A stretch of 64,000 nucleotides of DNA from Pseudomonas gingeri (GCF_013386115.1 NZ_JACAOR010000007.1:701909-765908), one strand, 5' to 3'; numbered from the stretch's first letter, positions 35,219-42,697 are shown. Numbers and translations are program-made. The notes: generated by a model not told the origin, from the letters alone.

Positions 35219-35551
35219 ATGAACAGCATGACCTACAAGGGCTATACCGCCCGAGTCGAGTTTGACGATCGAGATGATATTTTCGTCGGTCGGGTACTGG
35301 GCGTGCGCGACATCATCAGCTTTCATGCCGATTCAGTGACGCAGCTGCGCGCCGAGTTCGCCGGCGCTATCGAGGATTATCTGGCGGATTGTGCCGAGCA
35401 AGGCGTCAGCCCCGAGAAGCCCGCCTCCGGGAAAGTGATGCTGCGCATTCGTCCTGAAGTTCATGCCGCCGCGACCATTGCCGCCAAAGCCGCCGGCAAG
35501 AGCCTGAACCAATGGGCTGACGAAGTATTCGAGCGTGCTGCGCACGCGTGA
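35219..35551 (+). CDS. Orphan HicB-type antitoxin
   Basis: A 110-residue protein with the two-part HicB layout: an RNase H-like HicB fold (MTYKGYTARVEFDDRDDIFVGRVLGVRDIISFHADSVTQLRAEFAGAIEDYL, residues ~4-55) and a C-terminal ribbon-helix-helix (KVMLRIRPEVHAAATIAAKAAGKSLNQWADEVFERA, ~73-108). A HicB normally neutralises HicA, an mRNA-cleaving toxin encoded beside it. No HicA-sized frame with the G-S-H motif is found in the neighbouring 155 nt upstream or downstream, so this is solitary and may act as a repressor only. Start at the ATG at 35219. Confidence 0.85.
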   Translation: MNSMTYKGYTARVEFDDRDDIFVGRVLGVRDIISFHADSVTQLRAEFAGAIEDYLADCAEQGVSPEKPASGKVMLRIRPEVHAAATIAAKAAGKSLNQWADEVFERAAHA

Positions 35552-35582
35552 TCGTAGATGGCAGCCTGCCTCCCCCTGCATT

Positions 35583-35639
35583 GAAGACAAGAAACCGGCG
35601 CTCAGAGGCCGGTTTTTTCATGGGTTTGATTTGGCTGAT
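35583..35639 (+). repeat. Direct repeat copy 2, including a Rho-independent terminator
   Basis: GAAACCGGCGCTCAGAGGCC followed by GGTTTTTT; stem AACCGGC/GCCGGTT is at 35593-35615. Near-identical to 35100-35154. It terminates hicB transcription. Confidence 0.8.
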
Positions 35640-35652
35640 GCTCCAGCCGCTC

Positions 35653-37170
35653 TCACGCTCTGAGGGACGCCCTCAACAGGGTGCTGACGTTCAGGTTGTG
35701 ATTGACCGCAGGACGCGAGTTTCCCGCCATGACCCGGGGCGGCTCGAACGACTTGCGAAAATCGCGCGTTGAATGGCCGGCCATCACGTCAAACTCGATC
35801 AGGTCCACGCCACGCCTGCCCGCCTGCTCCAGCCGGTGCCGGGTATCGCGCTGCTGCTTGTCGATCTGCTGCTGAACGCTGTGTTCGAGGAAGCTCATGT
35901 CGCTCGGGATCGCTTCGAACTTGTCGAACACATAACGTGTTGTCTCTGGCGAGCGCGCCTGCACCACCTCGGGCAGGAACCGCTGAAACATCGGCGAGAC
36001 CGCGATGGAGGCCATCAGGTCCTGCCTGGACCTGAACTCCTTGAGCCCCCACCCCGGCAGATAAAGCACGAAGAGACTGCCATCGTCTTCCCCGGAAGAA
36101 GGCTGATCATTGGCAGGCCTGACCATGACAAACGGCCCCTGCAGCGTCAGAGAGGGGTTGCAATCGTTGTCATTGCCGTCGTGGGCAGCCTCCCGGACCG
36201 ACAGGCTGTAGACCCTCGCGCGCCGGCTCTGATCGAGACAGGCAGGTTCGAGATCGGTCGCGGATGGAGTCTTCACGATCGATTCGACAAACGCCTTGCC
36301 TTCCTCGCTGAGAATGTCCTGGTCATCCTGCTGCTGCGCCTCAATCAGGATCTGGTCCCTGCGAATTTCCGCCAGTGCTTCGCGCGGCGTCTTGCCATCC
36401 AGGCCAGGCGTGACGAAATGGCGAGCCTGCTGCCCGGCCACCTCCCTGGCTTTGTCCGCCGGGAGTTTGCCGATGAAGCCGAGGGCGTCTTGGGTGTTGA
36501 CCGACCAGATTCTTCGTGGACTCTCGTGAGCGCTGCCATCGCCCAAGCAGTAAGCGTCGCCATGGCCATAGTACAAAATGCCAGGGAACGGGTAACGACC
36601 ATAGGGCGTGGATACATCGCTGCCGTTGTAGTGCGCCACGATCAAATCGGCCAGGCTGGGCGAGGCCACCAGTGTATGTTCGGACATCTCGTCGCCAGGT
36701 GGGGAACCCGTCATCTGATAGACGTGCACCTGGATCCTGTGCAGATCCACGGGTCGCGGCGCATGGGGAAACTTCCGTTCGAATGCCTGCTGCGCGTCTT
36801 GTAGAGGGCTCGACCGCGGCATTCCGTTGAACACCGCGCTGGCCTGTTTCCACGACGCCACGAATGCCTCGATCTTCTCCTCGCGGCTCGAAGGAGGAGC
36901 TTGCCTGCCCAAGACCGTGCCCGTGCCCGTGCCGCCGGGTGCCGAAAGCATCGCACGAAATCCCGAATGTTCGGCTCGGCCTGGTGCCGACGATAGGGCG
37001 GCAAGCCTTTGCCCGGTCGAGTCCTCCTCCGTGGCCGCCGCCAGCATTTGCAACGGCTCGAATTCTGCTCCCGCCGGCTCCGGGCCATACACCCTCCGCG
37101 TGTCCTGGATGGACGATCCGCTCCCCTGCAACGGCCTGGGTGCCAACGAGATACTGATACCTACATTCAC
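35653..37170 (-). CDS. Toxin-like hypothetical protein, possible DUF6543/dermonecrotic-toxin relative
   Basis: The open frame runs 35653-37281; I place the start at the GTG at 37170 (M-NVGISISLAPRPLQ, 505 residues) on the basis of a weak GGGAA site and the poor coding look of what precedes it. No signal peptide. Residues ~1-100 are low-complexity Ser/Gly/Pro-rich; ~100-280 contain QVHVYQMTG and FPGILYYGHGDAYCLG; the C-terminal third has LFVLYLPGWGLKEFRSRQDL then FQRFLPEVVQARS, which resembles from memory the DUF6543 region of large Pseudomonas toxins (YxPG..-xxEF..-FxRFV). Much shorter than those toxins and lacking an evident catalytic domain. Flanked by hicB and an antitoxin fragment. Moderate-to-low confidence in family. 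Confidence 0.5.
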   Translation of the reverse strand: MNVGISISLAPRPLQGSGSSIQDTRRVYGPEPAGAEFEPLQMLAAATEEDSTGQRLAALSSAPGRAEHSGFRAMLSAPGGTGTGTVLGRQAPPSSREEKIEAFVASWKQASAVFNGMPRSSPLQDAQQAFERKFPHAPRPVDLHRIQVHVYQMTGSPPGDEMSEHTLVASPSLADLIVAHYNGSDVSTPYGRYPFPGILYYGHGDAYCLGDGSAHESPRRIWSVNTQDALGFIGKLPADKAREVAGQQARHFVTPGLDGKTPREALAEIRRDQILIEAQQQDDQDILSEEGKAFVESIVKTPSATDLEPACLDQSRRARVYSLSVREAAHDGNDNDCNPSLTLQGPFVMVRPANDQPSSGEDDGSLFVLYLPGWGLKEFRSRQDLMASIAVSPMFQRFLPEVVQARSPETTRYVFDKFEAIPSDMSFLEHSVQQQIDKQQRDTRHRLEQAGRRGVDLIEFDVMAGHSTRDFRKSFEPPRVMAGNSRPAVNHNLNVSTLLRASLRA

Positions 37171-37327
37171 ATGATATTCCCGAACAAAATGCGCCAAAGG
37201 ACATGTCAGGTCAGCTGTGCGGCGCCTGTCATGCCGGTCGGCAAGGTATCGGTACGGGATCGCAGCGGCTATCGGATACATCCGATTGGCGAGGGAGAAT
37301 CAGGCTGCTGCTTCGTGTGTGCGATGC

Positions 37328-37356
37328 ACCGGGCGTCCTTGCGATTGACGCCCGGT
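37328..37356. terminator. Perfect 10-bp hairpin, possible terminator
   Basis: ACCGGGCGTC and GACGCCCGGT with a 9-nt loop, followed by CTTT on the plus strand. It is upstream of the antitoxin fragment and of the toxin-like gene start; role uncertain. Confidence 0.4.
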
Positions 37357-37387
37357 CTTTCGTCGAGCGGATGAGAGGGTAGAACAC

Positions 37388-37498
37388 ATGAACAAGCATA
37401 CCGCTTCCGATTTCGATGATTTCCTGGAAGAGAAAATCTGCGTAGCAGCACTCAAGCGTGTTATTGCCTGGCAGCCTGACGAGCTCATGCAAGCGTAA
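37388..37498 (+). pseudogene. N-terminal fragment of a helix-turn-helix (HigA/XRE-like) antitoxin
   Basis: A 36-codon frame: MNKHTASDFDDFLEEKICVA, then ALKRVIAWQPDELMQA and TAA. DFDDFLEE followed by KRVIAWQ is the recognisable N-terminus of a common family of ~90-aa XRE-type antitoxins; the DNA-binding helix-turn-helix that should follow is absent, as is the segment between LEE and the ALKRV helix that usually reads about GILEEVTAxA. I read this as a truncated, internally deleted antitoxin. A real micropeptide cannot be excluded. Confidence 0.45.
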
Positions 37499-37517
37499 CG
37501 GGCCACCAGCTTGCAGC

Positions 37518-38603
37518 TTATTGGTAATATTCCACTGTTTTCTTCAGTCGATCCGAAAATTCATAAATGTCGTCGACGGAGTTTATCGGGTGTCGCGTTT
37601 CGTTTTTTCCTTCGTCAAAAATCCCGATATATTTCTGTGAGCGGTTGAAATGCAAGCGACAGATTGGCTTGCGGTTGTTGTCATCTAGCAGAATTCCGAA
37701 GTAACTCTGGGTATCCCGTTGCACGATTCTCTTCGCATCGACCACCGAACGCACTACGGCGCGAACGATGTGGTAACCCTCAAGCTCCTCCAGCGTCGTC
37801 AATATTTTATCGTCTGAGTCCTCACGCGTATCAAGGTTCTCTGTCTGCCCAGACGAAGGTGGAGGGGAACTGATCGTCGGCTGAAGTGCTCCGCTCATCG
37901 CAGATTTCAGTCGGTCATTGATCTGGTCATTGAGGAATTGCCCAAGGGCCTTTCGGGTCAACTCATAGAACTGCTCACGAACCTTTTGCGTAATCACCCC
38001 ATCGTAGACTCTTGAGGCAAACACTTTGACGAAGTCATCATCGGGCTTGCTGACCTGGGCGCCAATCACCTTCTTGATCTGGCTCACGTACTTCAGCTCG
38101 CCAGCAGCGTTGATAATCGAATCGACATCAAAAGCGGACTTGGTGAGTTTGGTCAGCTCTGGAACCGAGTACTCATCGATATCGAGCAAATCAAGTTCAA
38201 GAAAAGGCTTTTCGTCCATTTTGTTGGGCGCATCCAGATCAGTAAAAAACTTGTAGACCTGCCCATTGGTGAGAATGGAAATCCTGGCACTCGTGACATG
38301 AAAATAGCGGAACAACTGCGAGGCATGATTAATATTGAGCGGTTCACCGATCTTCTTGCATTCGATCAGTATCTGAACTTCACCGTCTTTCATGATCGCG
38401 TAATCAATCTTTTCCCCTTTCTTCGTCCCTACATCGCAGACGAACTCTGGGGTTACCTCAAGCGGATCGAAAACATCGTAGCCGAGCACAGTGTTGATAA
38501 ACGGCATGACAAACGCGTTTTTGGTGGCCTCCTCCGTTTGAATCGCAGCCCCTTGCAGGCGAACCTTTGCGGCGAGGCTGGCAAGCTTTTCAAAGAACTC
38601 CAT
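37518..38603 (-). CDS. Solitary type I restriction HsdR-N-like nuclease
   Basis: A 361-residue protein starting MEFFEKLASLAAKVRLQ. Residues ~15-130 match the HsdR N-terminal nuclease (COG4748-type): EEATKNAFVMPFINTVLGYDVFDP then KIDYAIMKDGEVQILIECKK, giving a PD-(D/E)xK set with D67, E81 and K83. No DEAD helicase motor, HsdM or HsdS follows, and residues ~240-270 are a Ser/Pro-rich linker before a C-terminal domain ending in DIYEFSDRLKKTVEYYQ. It is AT-richer than its neighbours and on its own. Likely a stand-alone nuclease with defence or DNA-repair role; function not shown. Confidence 0.8.
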   Translation of the reverse strand: MEFFEKLASLAAKVRLQGAAIQTEEATKNAFVMPFINTVLGYDVFDPLEVTPEFVCDVGTKKGEKIDYAIMKDGEVQILIECKKIGEPLNINHASQLFRYFHVTSARISILTNGQVYKFFTDLDAPNKMDEKPFLELDLLDIDEYSVPELTKLTKSAFDVDSIINAAGELKYVSQIKKVIGAQVSKPDDDFVKVFASRVYDGVITQKVREQFYELTRKALGQFLNDQINDRLKSAMSGALQPTISSPPPSSGQTENLDTREDSDDKILTTLEELEGYHIVRAVVRSVVDAKRIVQRDTQSYFGILLDDNNRKPICRLHFNRSQKYIGIFDEGKNETRHPINSVDDIYEFSDRLKKTVEYYQ

Positions 38604-38901
38604 AAACGACTCCTTATCTGTTCAGGTCCGTGCATCGGCATACTGGCAAAATGACTGCCCTTGAGCGTAGACACAAAATTGAACAAAGGAAGGAAGAGCT
38701 GCAAAGCGTCCAGAAACAGCTGTAGCTAGACAGATCGAACAGTCCCGACGACTGTCACAACTCGCTACCATCAGTCAGTGATTTTGCCGAGCAGGCAAGA
38801 CAAGTCCCTTTCCTTTGACTGAAACTTCCTAGAAAATCCTGAGCGCTTGTGCCTGCCAATCCAGGTGGCTATCTTCAGTCCATCACTGCACATCAGTGAT
38901 C
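38604..38901. other. Intergenic stretch upstream of the structured RNA
   Basis: AT-richer DNA with the promoter of the nuclease gene on one side. I see no gene or known RNA in it. Confidence 0.4.
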
Positions 38902-39038
38902 GGGTTTGGTAGCCCGGTATAGATTGGCGCACAGCGCCTCCTTGGATTCAGGCGTTTTTTATTGCCTGCAATTTACGGTGGCTGTGCGCAGGGCACCCTC
39001 GGGTGCGCCGGTTTTTCCAATCTTCCGGTCTACCAACC
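38902..39038 (+). ncRNA. C4-antisense-like structured RNA upstream of a DUF6124 gene
   Basis: A nested set of helices can be drawn: outer GGTTTGGTAG.CCCGG with CCGG.CTACCAACC; GATTGG (38922-38927) with CCAATC (39017-39022); GCGCACAGC (38927-38935) with GCTGTGCGC (38981-38989), 9 bp perfect; inside, a CAGGC/GCCTG hairpin (38949-38968) and a GGCACCC/GGGTGCGCC-type hairpin (38992-39009). The layout resembles the phage C4 antisense RNA family. The 3' strand (39017-39038) is also complementary to GTTTGGTAG (39063-39071) and to GATTGG (39098-39103), which overlaps the ribosome site of the next gene, so it may control that gene. Confidence 0.65.
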
Positions 39039-39112
39039 TGTGTACAGCCGCCACCCAGAATCGTTTGGTAGCGATGGCGTGACGGCTCCAACCATTGGAT
39101 TGGAGATTTGCC

Positions 39113-39460
39113 ATGTTCAAGGTCACACCGAACCCGCCAGGTTCACCGAATCTCGAAACGATTGACCCCAAGGTCGCTGATCGCGCCCTGGCGCACTACG
39201 ACCTACCGCCGCCCCATAGGCGAAAACATCTCGGCGCTGTACCAACACCCGAGCCCTTGCCCGACTTCCAGAGCACCGAAGAAACCTTGGTAAGTGCCAG
39301 CTCTGTCCTGGAATCCGCAGCCGCCACGGCCTACGAAAACGCCGACAACCTCACAGGCCCCAATCGCAAGGTAGCGATGGGCGTGGTGCATCTGATTGAA
39401 CTGGCGCAGAGGATGGTGGATTCAGTGCTGGAGCGTGAACCGGTGATCGCGACAAGCTAA
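39113..39460 (+). CDS. DUF6124 family protein (formerly DUF3077)
   Basis: A 115-residue protein, ATG at 39113 with GGAG 7 nt upstream. The N-terminus MFKVTPNPPGSPNLETIDPKVADRALAHY is the family's. The second half is a four-helix-like Ala-rich region (EETLVSASSVLESAAATAYENADNLTGPNRKVAMGVVHLIELAQ). No signal peptide or membrane segment. Members are small, multi-copy in Pseudomonas genomes and of unknown function; this structured leader usually precedes them, in my recollection. Confidence 0.82.
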   Translation: MFKVTPNPPGSPNLETIDPKVADRALAHYDLPPPHRRKHLGAVPTPEPLPDFQSTEETLVSASSVLESAAATAYENADNLTGPNRKVAMGVVHLIELAQRMVDSVLEREPVIATS

Positions 39461-39547
39461 AAGAAGCAGCGACGAAAGGGAGGGGAGCAAAGCCAATAAA
39501 GGAAAAGCCGCCCCTCCCGGCTTATCCCTCCGCGAACAACGGGGTTG

Positions 39548-40045
39548 TCAGCCCTCCAGTGGCGCCATTTCCGCCGGAGCATCGTCCGACTTCACTGTCG
39601 CCGTCACCGGAATCGGTTCGGTCGAAAGCGCCGGCGTCGGTTTCTGTTTCATCAGGTTGAACAGGGTCGCGGTGGCGCTGGTCAGGGACGCGCTGAGGGT
39701 CGCCATTTCGGTGTTCAAGGCCTCGACCTTGCTGGCCTTCTCCGCATCGCTCGACTGGCTGTTGGCAACCGCCTGGATCTGCGCCTGCTTCTCGGCGATC
39801 TGCTTTTGCAGCTCGGCCATCATCTTGCGCAGTTTTTCGATCTGCTGGGCCTGGGCGGTCGCCGGACTCTTGGCCGTCGGCTTGGCAGCATTCGATGCCG
39901 CCAGTCCTTCGGCCGAAATCTTTACCTGAATCCCTTCGACCGGCTGGGTCGAAGCGGTGGCAGGCTTGTCTTTCGACGCGGCAGCAGTGCCCTGGGTGGC
40001 CGGCAAGGCCGGGTTGTGGATGGTGACACTGCTGATGGAAACCAT
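39548..40045 (-). CDS. Coiled-coil hypothetical protein (165 aa)
   Basis: Start at the ATG at 40045 (MVSISSVTIHNPALPATQG). Ala/Thr/Pro/Lys-rich ends with a central coiled coil at ~residues 66-100 (AQQIEKLRKMMAELQKQIAEKQAQIQAVA). No signal peptide. VKISAEGLAAS near residue 41 resembles short motifs seen in several unnamed Pseudomonas cytosolic proteins and in the 54.8-kb protein (SISLSGEALL). Function unknown. Confidence 0.6.
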   Translation of the reverse strand: MVSISSVTIHNPALPATQGTAAASKDKPATASTQPVEGIQVKISAEGLAASNAAKPTAKSPATAQAQQIEKLRKMMAELQKQIAEKQAQIQAVANSQSSDAEKASKVEALNTEMATLSASLTSATATLFNLMKQKPTPALSTEPIPVTATVKSDDAPAEMAPLEG

Positions 40046-40156
40046 GGTCGATGCTCGCTCAAGCGCTACAGAAGTCCTTGTATCGACTTATCGGCACCCG
40101 CCGGGCGGACTTGAGCACAGAGTAAGCAAATGGATACACAGCCCACTCCGTTGCAC

Positions 40157-40306
40157 TCAAGCAAAACTGCTTTCGAACTGATTCAATGGTTGCCTGAATG
40201 CCTGTCGGTCGTAACGGAATACGTAGTGCTTTGCAGGGTCGGAAAAAAAAAGATCGCCGGCAAAGCCGGAAGGCGTCACCACTTCAAGAGACAAAGGGTT
40301 ATTCAT
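40157..40306 (-). pseudogene. hipA remnant (N-terminal 49 codons)
   Basis: Starts at an ATG that overlaps the hipB stop by 8 nt, as in intact hipBA pairs. MNNPLSLEVVTPSGFAGDLF then SDPAKHYVFRYDRQAF resembles the HipA N-terminal domain (G-x-L ... F-x-Y-D pattern). It stops after 49 residues; the kinase domain with GPQPKF and catalytic Asp is absent, so there is no active HipA kinase. Confidence 0.6.
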
Positions 40307-40553
40307 TGAAGATGCCCTGCAGCTCTTCCAGCGTCGGACGCGTGGCCGGCTTGATTTCAACAGTGCATCCCAAGGCGGCGATGACCTTGCTATAGAACTC
40401 GAAAGACACGCTGCCCAAGCCTTTCTCGACCAGGATCACCTGCTTGCGGTCAATCATCGCCAGTGCGGCAACCTGCGCCTGGGTCAGGCCGCGACGTTTA
40501 CGCAAGGCCCGAAGCTGCTGGGCGAATTGATCTTGAACCAGAAGATCGTTCAT
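40299..40553 (-). CDS. hipB: HipB-like XRE family transcriptional repressor
   Basis: An 84-residue protein. The helix-turn-helix of the XRE/HipB type spans ~residues 12-66: FAQQLRALRKRRGLTQAQVAALAMIDRKQVILVEKG. A C-terminal tail of ~18 residues would contact HipA in an intact pair. It is preceded by an array of near-identical palindromes, so it most likely autorepresses. Its toxin partner is truncated. Confidence 0.82.
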   Translation of the reverse strand: MNDLLVQDQFAQQLRALRKRRGLTQAQVAALAMIDRKQVILVEKGLGSVSFEFYSKVIAALGCTVEIKPATRPTLEELQGIFNE

Positions 40554-40672
40554 GTCGGCTATAAATCACTTTTCAAAGAGTAAGTGACTTATAGAGCACT
40601 TTTTAAGCAACGTCAAAACCCATAAAGTGATCTATAAATCACACAGCAATAGGAATGTGACTTATAGATCAC
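40554..40672. promoter_or_regulatory. HipB operator array (three full palindromes and one partial)
   Basis: GTGACTTATAGAGCAC (40584-40599), GTGATCTATAAATCAC (40627-40642) and GTGACTTATAGATCAC (40657-40672) fit GTGA-TxTATAxA-TCAC; a partial copy CTATAAATCAC (40559-40569) lies next to the hipB start. Start-to-start spacings are 30, 43 and 30 nt, close to whole helical turns, as expected for cooperative repressor binding. Confidence 0.75.
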
Positions 40673-40700
40673 TTTATCAAGACATCTCCCGATTCTTGCC

Positions 40701-41978
40701 TCAATGGGTCACCAGCACTCCGCGCTTCACCCCATACATCGCCTCATCCGCATGCTTGAACAACTGGTGCGCCTCCTCGCCGTTTTCCGGATACAGGGCG
40801 ATCCCGATGCTGGGCATGATGCTCAGCTCGCAATCCTCCCAGATCATCGGTTCGTTGAGCAGGCGACGGATCTTGTCGGCGACCTGGACGGCATGTTCAC
40901 GCAGGTGCAGTTGCTCCAGCAGAATGACGAATTCGTCCCCGCCGATACGGGCCACGGTATCGGTTTCGCGCACGCATTGCTGCAGGCGCCGGGCCACTTC
41001 CTGCAGGAGCAGGTCGCCCACGCCATGGCCGAAGTTGTCGTTGACCTGCTTGAATTTGTCCAGGTCGACATACAGCAGCGCCAACTGCCCACGCTCCCGT
41101 CGTGCCCTGGCCAGCGCCGCCTTCAGGCGCTCCTGCAGAAACACCCGGTTGGGCAGGTGGGTCAACTGGTCATAACGCGCCATGTATTGCAGGCGCGCGT
41201 GCAGTTGCTTGCGCTCGATGGCCGCCGCGACCTGGGCCGAGACGAACTGCAACAGATCCTGGTCGTGCTCGGTGTAGCGCTCGCCATCCGAACTCTTTGC
41301 CAGCAACGCGCCAATGATGCCGTTCTGCGAGGTCAGGGGCACGCCCAGACAAGGCGCTTCCTCGTCGTTCAGCAGCAACGGCAGGCCACTGCGCACGATC
41401 TGCGCACAATGGCCGTCGGCGTTGCACCGGGCCCGGTGGTCGTCGATGTGATAGGGGAAACTCAACTGGTCCCGTGGCGCGTCATACAACGCCACGCAGA
41501 AGTTCTGCGCCGGCAGCCACTCGCCGATGATCCGGTGTACCCGCTGAAACAGGGTCAGCAGGTCTTCAGTCGCGTGGGCCGCTTCGGAAATCGCGTAGAG
41601 CGCCGTCTGTTTCGCCTCGGCAAGCTTGCGCTCGGTAATGTCACGGGCCACGGCGATACGCAGTTGATCGGCCTCGGACCAGCGCGCCGACCACATGATA
41701 TGGACCACCTGGCCGTCCTTGCGCACATAGCGGTTTTCGAAATGCGGCTTGGGCTCGCCGGCCATGATTTCACTGGCGGCCTTGAGGGTCCGCTCGCGGT
41801 CGGCGGGCAGGACCAGGTCGATCATCGAGGTGCCGATCAGTTCGTCCGGCGTATAACCGAAGATGCGCTCGCAGGCGGCACTGACAAAAACAAAACGTCC
41901 TTCGACATCAACGGCACACACCGCATCAAGCAGCAGGTCGATATAGCTGGCCAGCGGTGTGACAGTCTTCGTTTCCAT
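40701..41978 (-). CDS. PAS-GAF diguanylate cyclase
   Basis: A 425-residue cytoplasmic c-di-GMP synthase beginning at the ATG at 41978 (METKTVTPLASYIDLL). PAS domain ~8-115 (VEGRFVFVSAACERIFGYTPDELIG), GAF domain ~135-255 (LPAQNFCVALYDAPRDQL; GVPLTSQNGIIGALLAKS), then GGDEF from ~265. The active-site loop is ARIGGDEFVILL and the inhibitory I-site RETD is intact five residues before it, so it should be active and product-inhibited. No membrane segment. Neighbours do not suggest a pathway. Confidence 0.93.
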   Translation of the reverse strand: METKTVTPLASYIDLLLDAVCAVDVEGRFVFVSAACERIFGYTPDELIGTSMIDLVLPADRERTLKAASEIMAGEPKPHFENRYVRKDGQVVHIMWSARWSEADQLRIAVARDITERKLAEAKQTALYAISEAAHATEDLLTLFQRVHRIIGEWLPAQNFCVALYDAPRDQLSFPYHIDDHRARCNADGHCAQIVRSGLPLLLNDEEAPCLGVPLTSQNGIIGALLAKSSDGERYTEHDQDLLQFVSAQVAAAIERKQLHARLQYMARYDQLTHLPNRVFLQERLKAALARARRERGQLALLYVDLDKFKQVNDNFGHGVGDLLLQEVARRLQQCVRETDTVARIGGDEFVILLEQLHLREHAVQVADKIRRLLNEPMIWEDCELSIMPSIGIALYPENGEEAHQLFKHADEAMYGVKRGVLVTH

Positions 41979-42058
41979 CAGAAAGAGATCGCCCGAAAAA
42001 TTAAGCGTCAGTATCGATCCATGGAAAACAGCGGCTCCCTGCCCCCCTCGCCGTCGAC

Positions 42059-42697
42059 TCAAGCCTTGTTCGGCAACAACCCCGGCAGCGCATGAGTCAG
42101 CGCATTTATGGCAAAGCCGATGAACATCACACCGCACAAACGCGTAATCATCAATTCGTGGCGCTGATACAGCACCCGCACCCGCTGGGCGCCGACAACA
42201 CCGATGAGAATAGCGTATGCCAGCACGCCGCCAAGGAAACTGAGAAAAATCAGCGCCGGCAGCATCGACCAGCTCAACAGCTCGGCACGGCTGGAGAGCA
42301 AGGCGGTAAAGGTCGCGACCGCCACCGGGTAGGCCTTGGGGTTGGTCAGGCCGAACAGGATGCCGTGCCAGAACGGTTGCCGGGCCGCGCCCTGGGGTGA
42401 TTCACCGTTGGCGCGACGGCTGCGCAGTGCCCGCCAGCCCAGCCAGAACAGGTAGAGGCCACTGATGACGCCCAGTACATCGAAGGCGGTGCTGCCGATT
42501 TCCCGCGCGCCGACAATCGCGATCAGCGCGGTACTGCACCAGATCACATCCCCCAGCAGGTGACCGCAGAGAAACCCCGCGCCTGCCCGTCGTCCGCGCG
42601 CCGCGCCGATGCCGAACACCGCCAGCACACCGGGGCCGGGGGTGATGCCATAGATAAAGCCTGACGCAAGGACAGCCATAAGCAACGATGGAGTCAT
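42059..42697 (-). CDS. LysE family amino-acid exporter
   Basis: A 212-residue inner-membrane protein. Six hydrophobic segments are visible; the N-terminal GFIYGITPGPGVLAVFGIG, with the family motif TPGPGxL, and SGLYLFWLGWRALRSRRA are characteristic of LysE/RhtB. It probably exports an amino acid or derivative. ATG at 42697. It is separated by 80 nt from the cyclase downstream and by ~100 nt from the cardiolipin synthase upstream. Confidence 0.9.
   Translation of the reverse strand: MTPSLLMAVLASGFIYGITPGPGVLAVFGIGAARGRRAGAGFLCGHLLGDVIWCSTALIAIVGAREIGSTAFDVLGVISGLYLFWLGWRALRSRRANGESPQGAARQPFWHGILFGLTNPKAYPVAVATFTALLSSRAELLSWSMLPALIFLSFLGGVLAYAILIGVVGAQRVRVLYQRHELMITRLCGVMFIGFAINALTHALPGLLPNKA

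Noticed and set aside
39460..39547. GGGAGGGG...CCCCTCCC hairpin after the DUF6124 gene
   Set aside because: The loop is ~28 nt and there is no T-tract; I cannot call a terminator.
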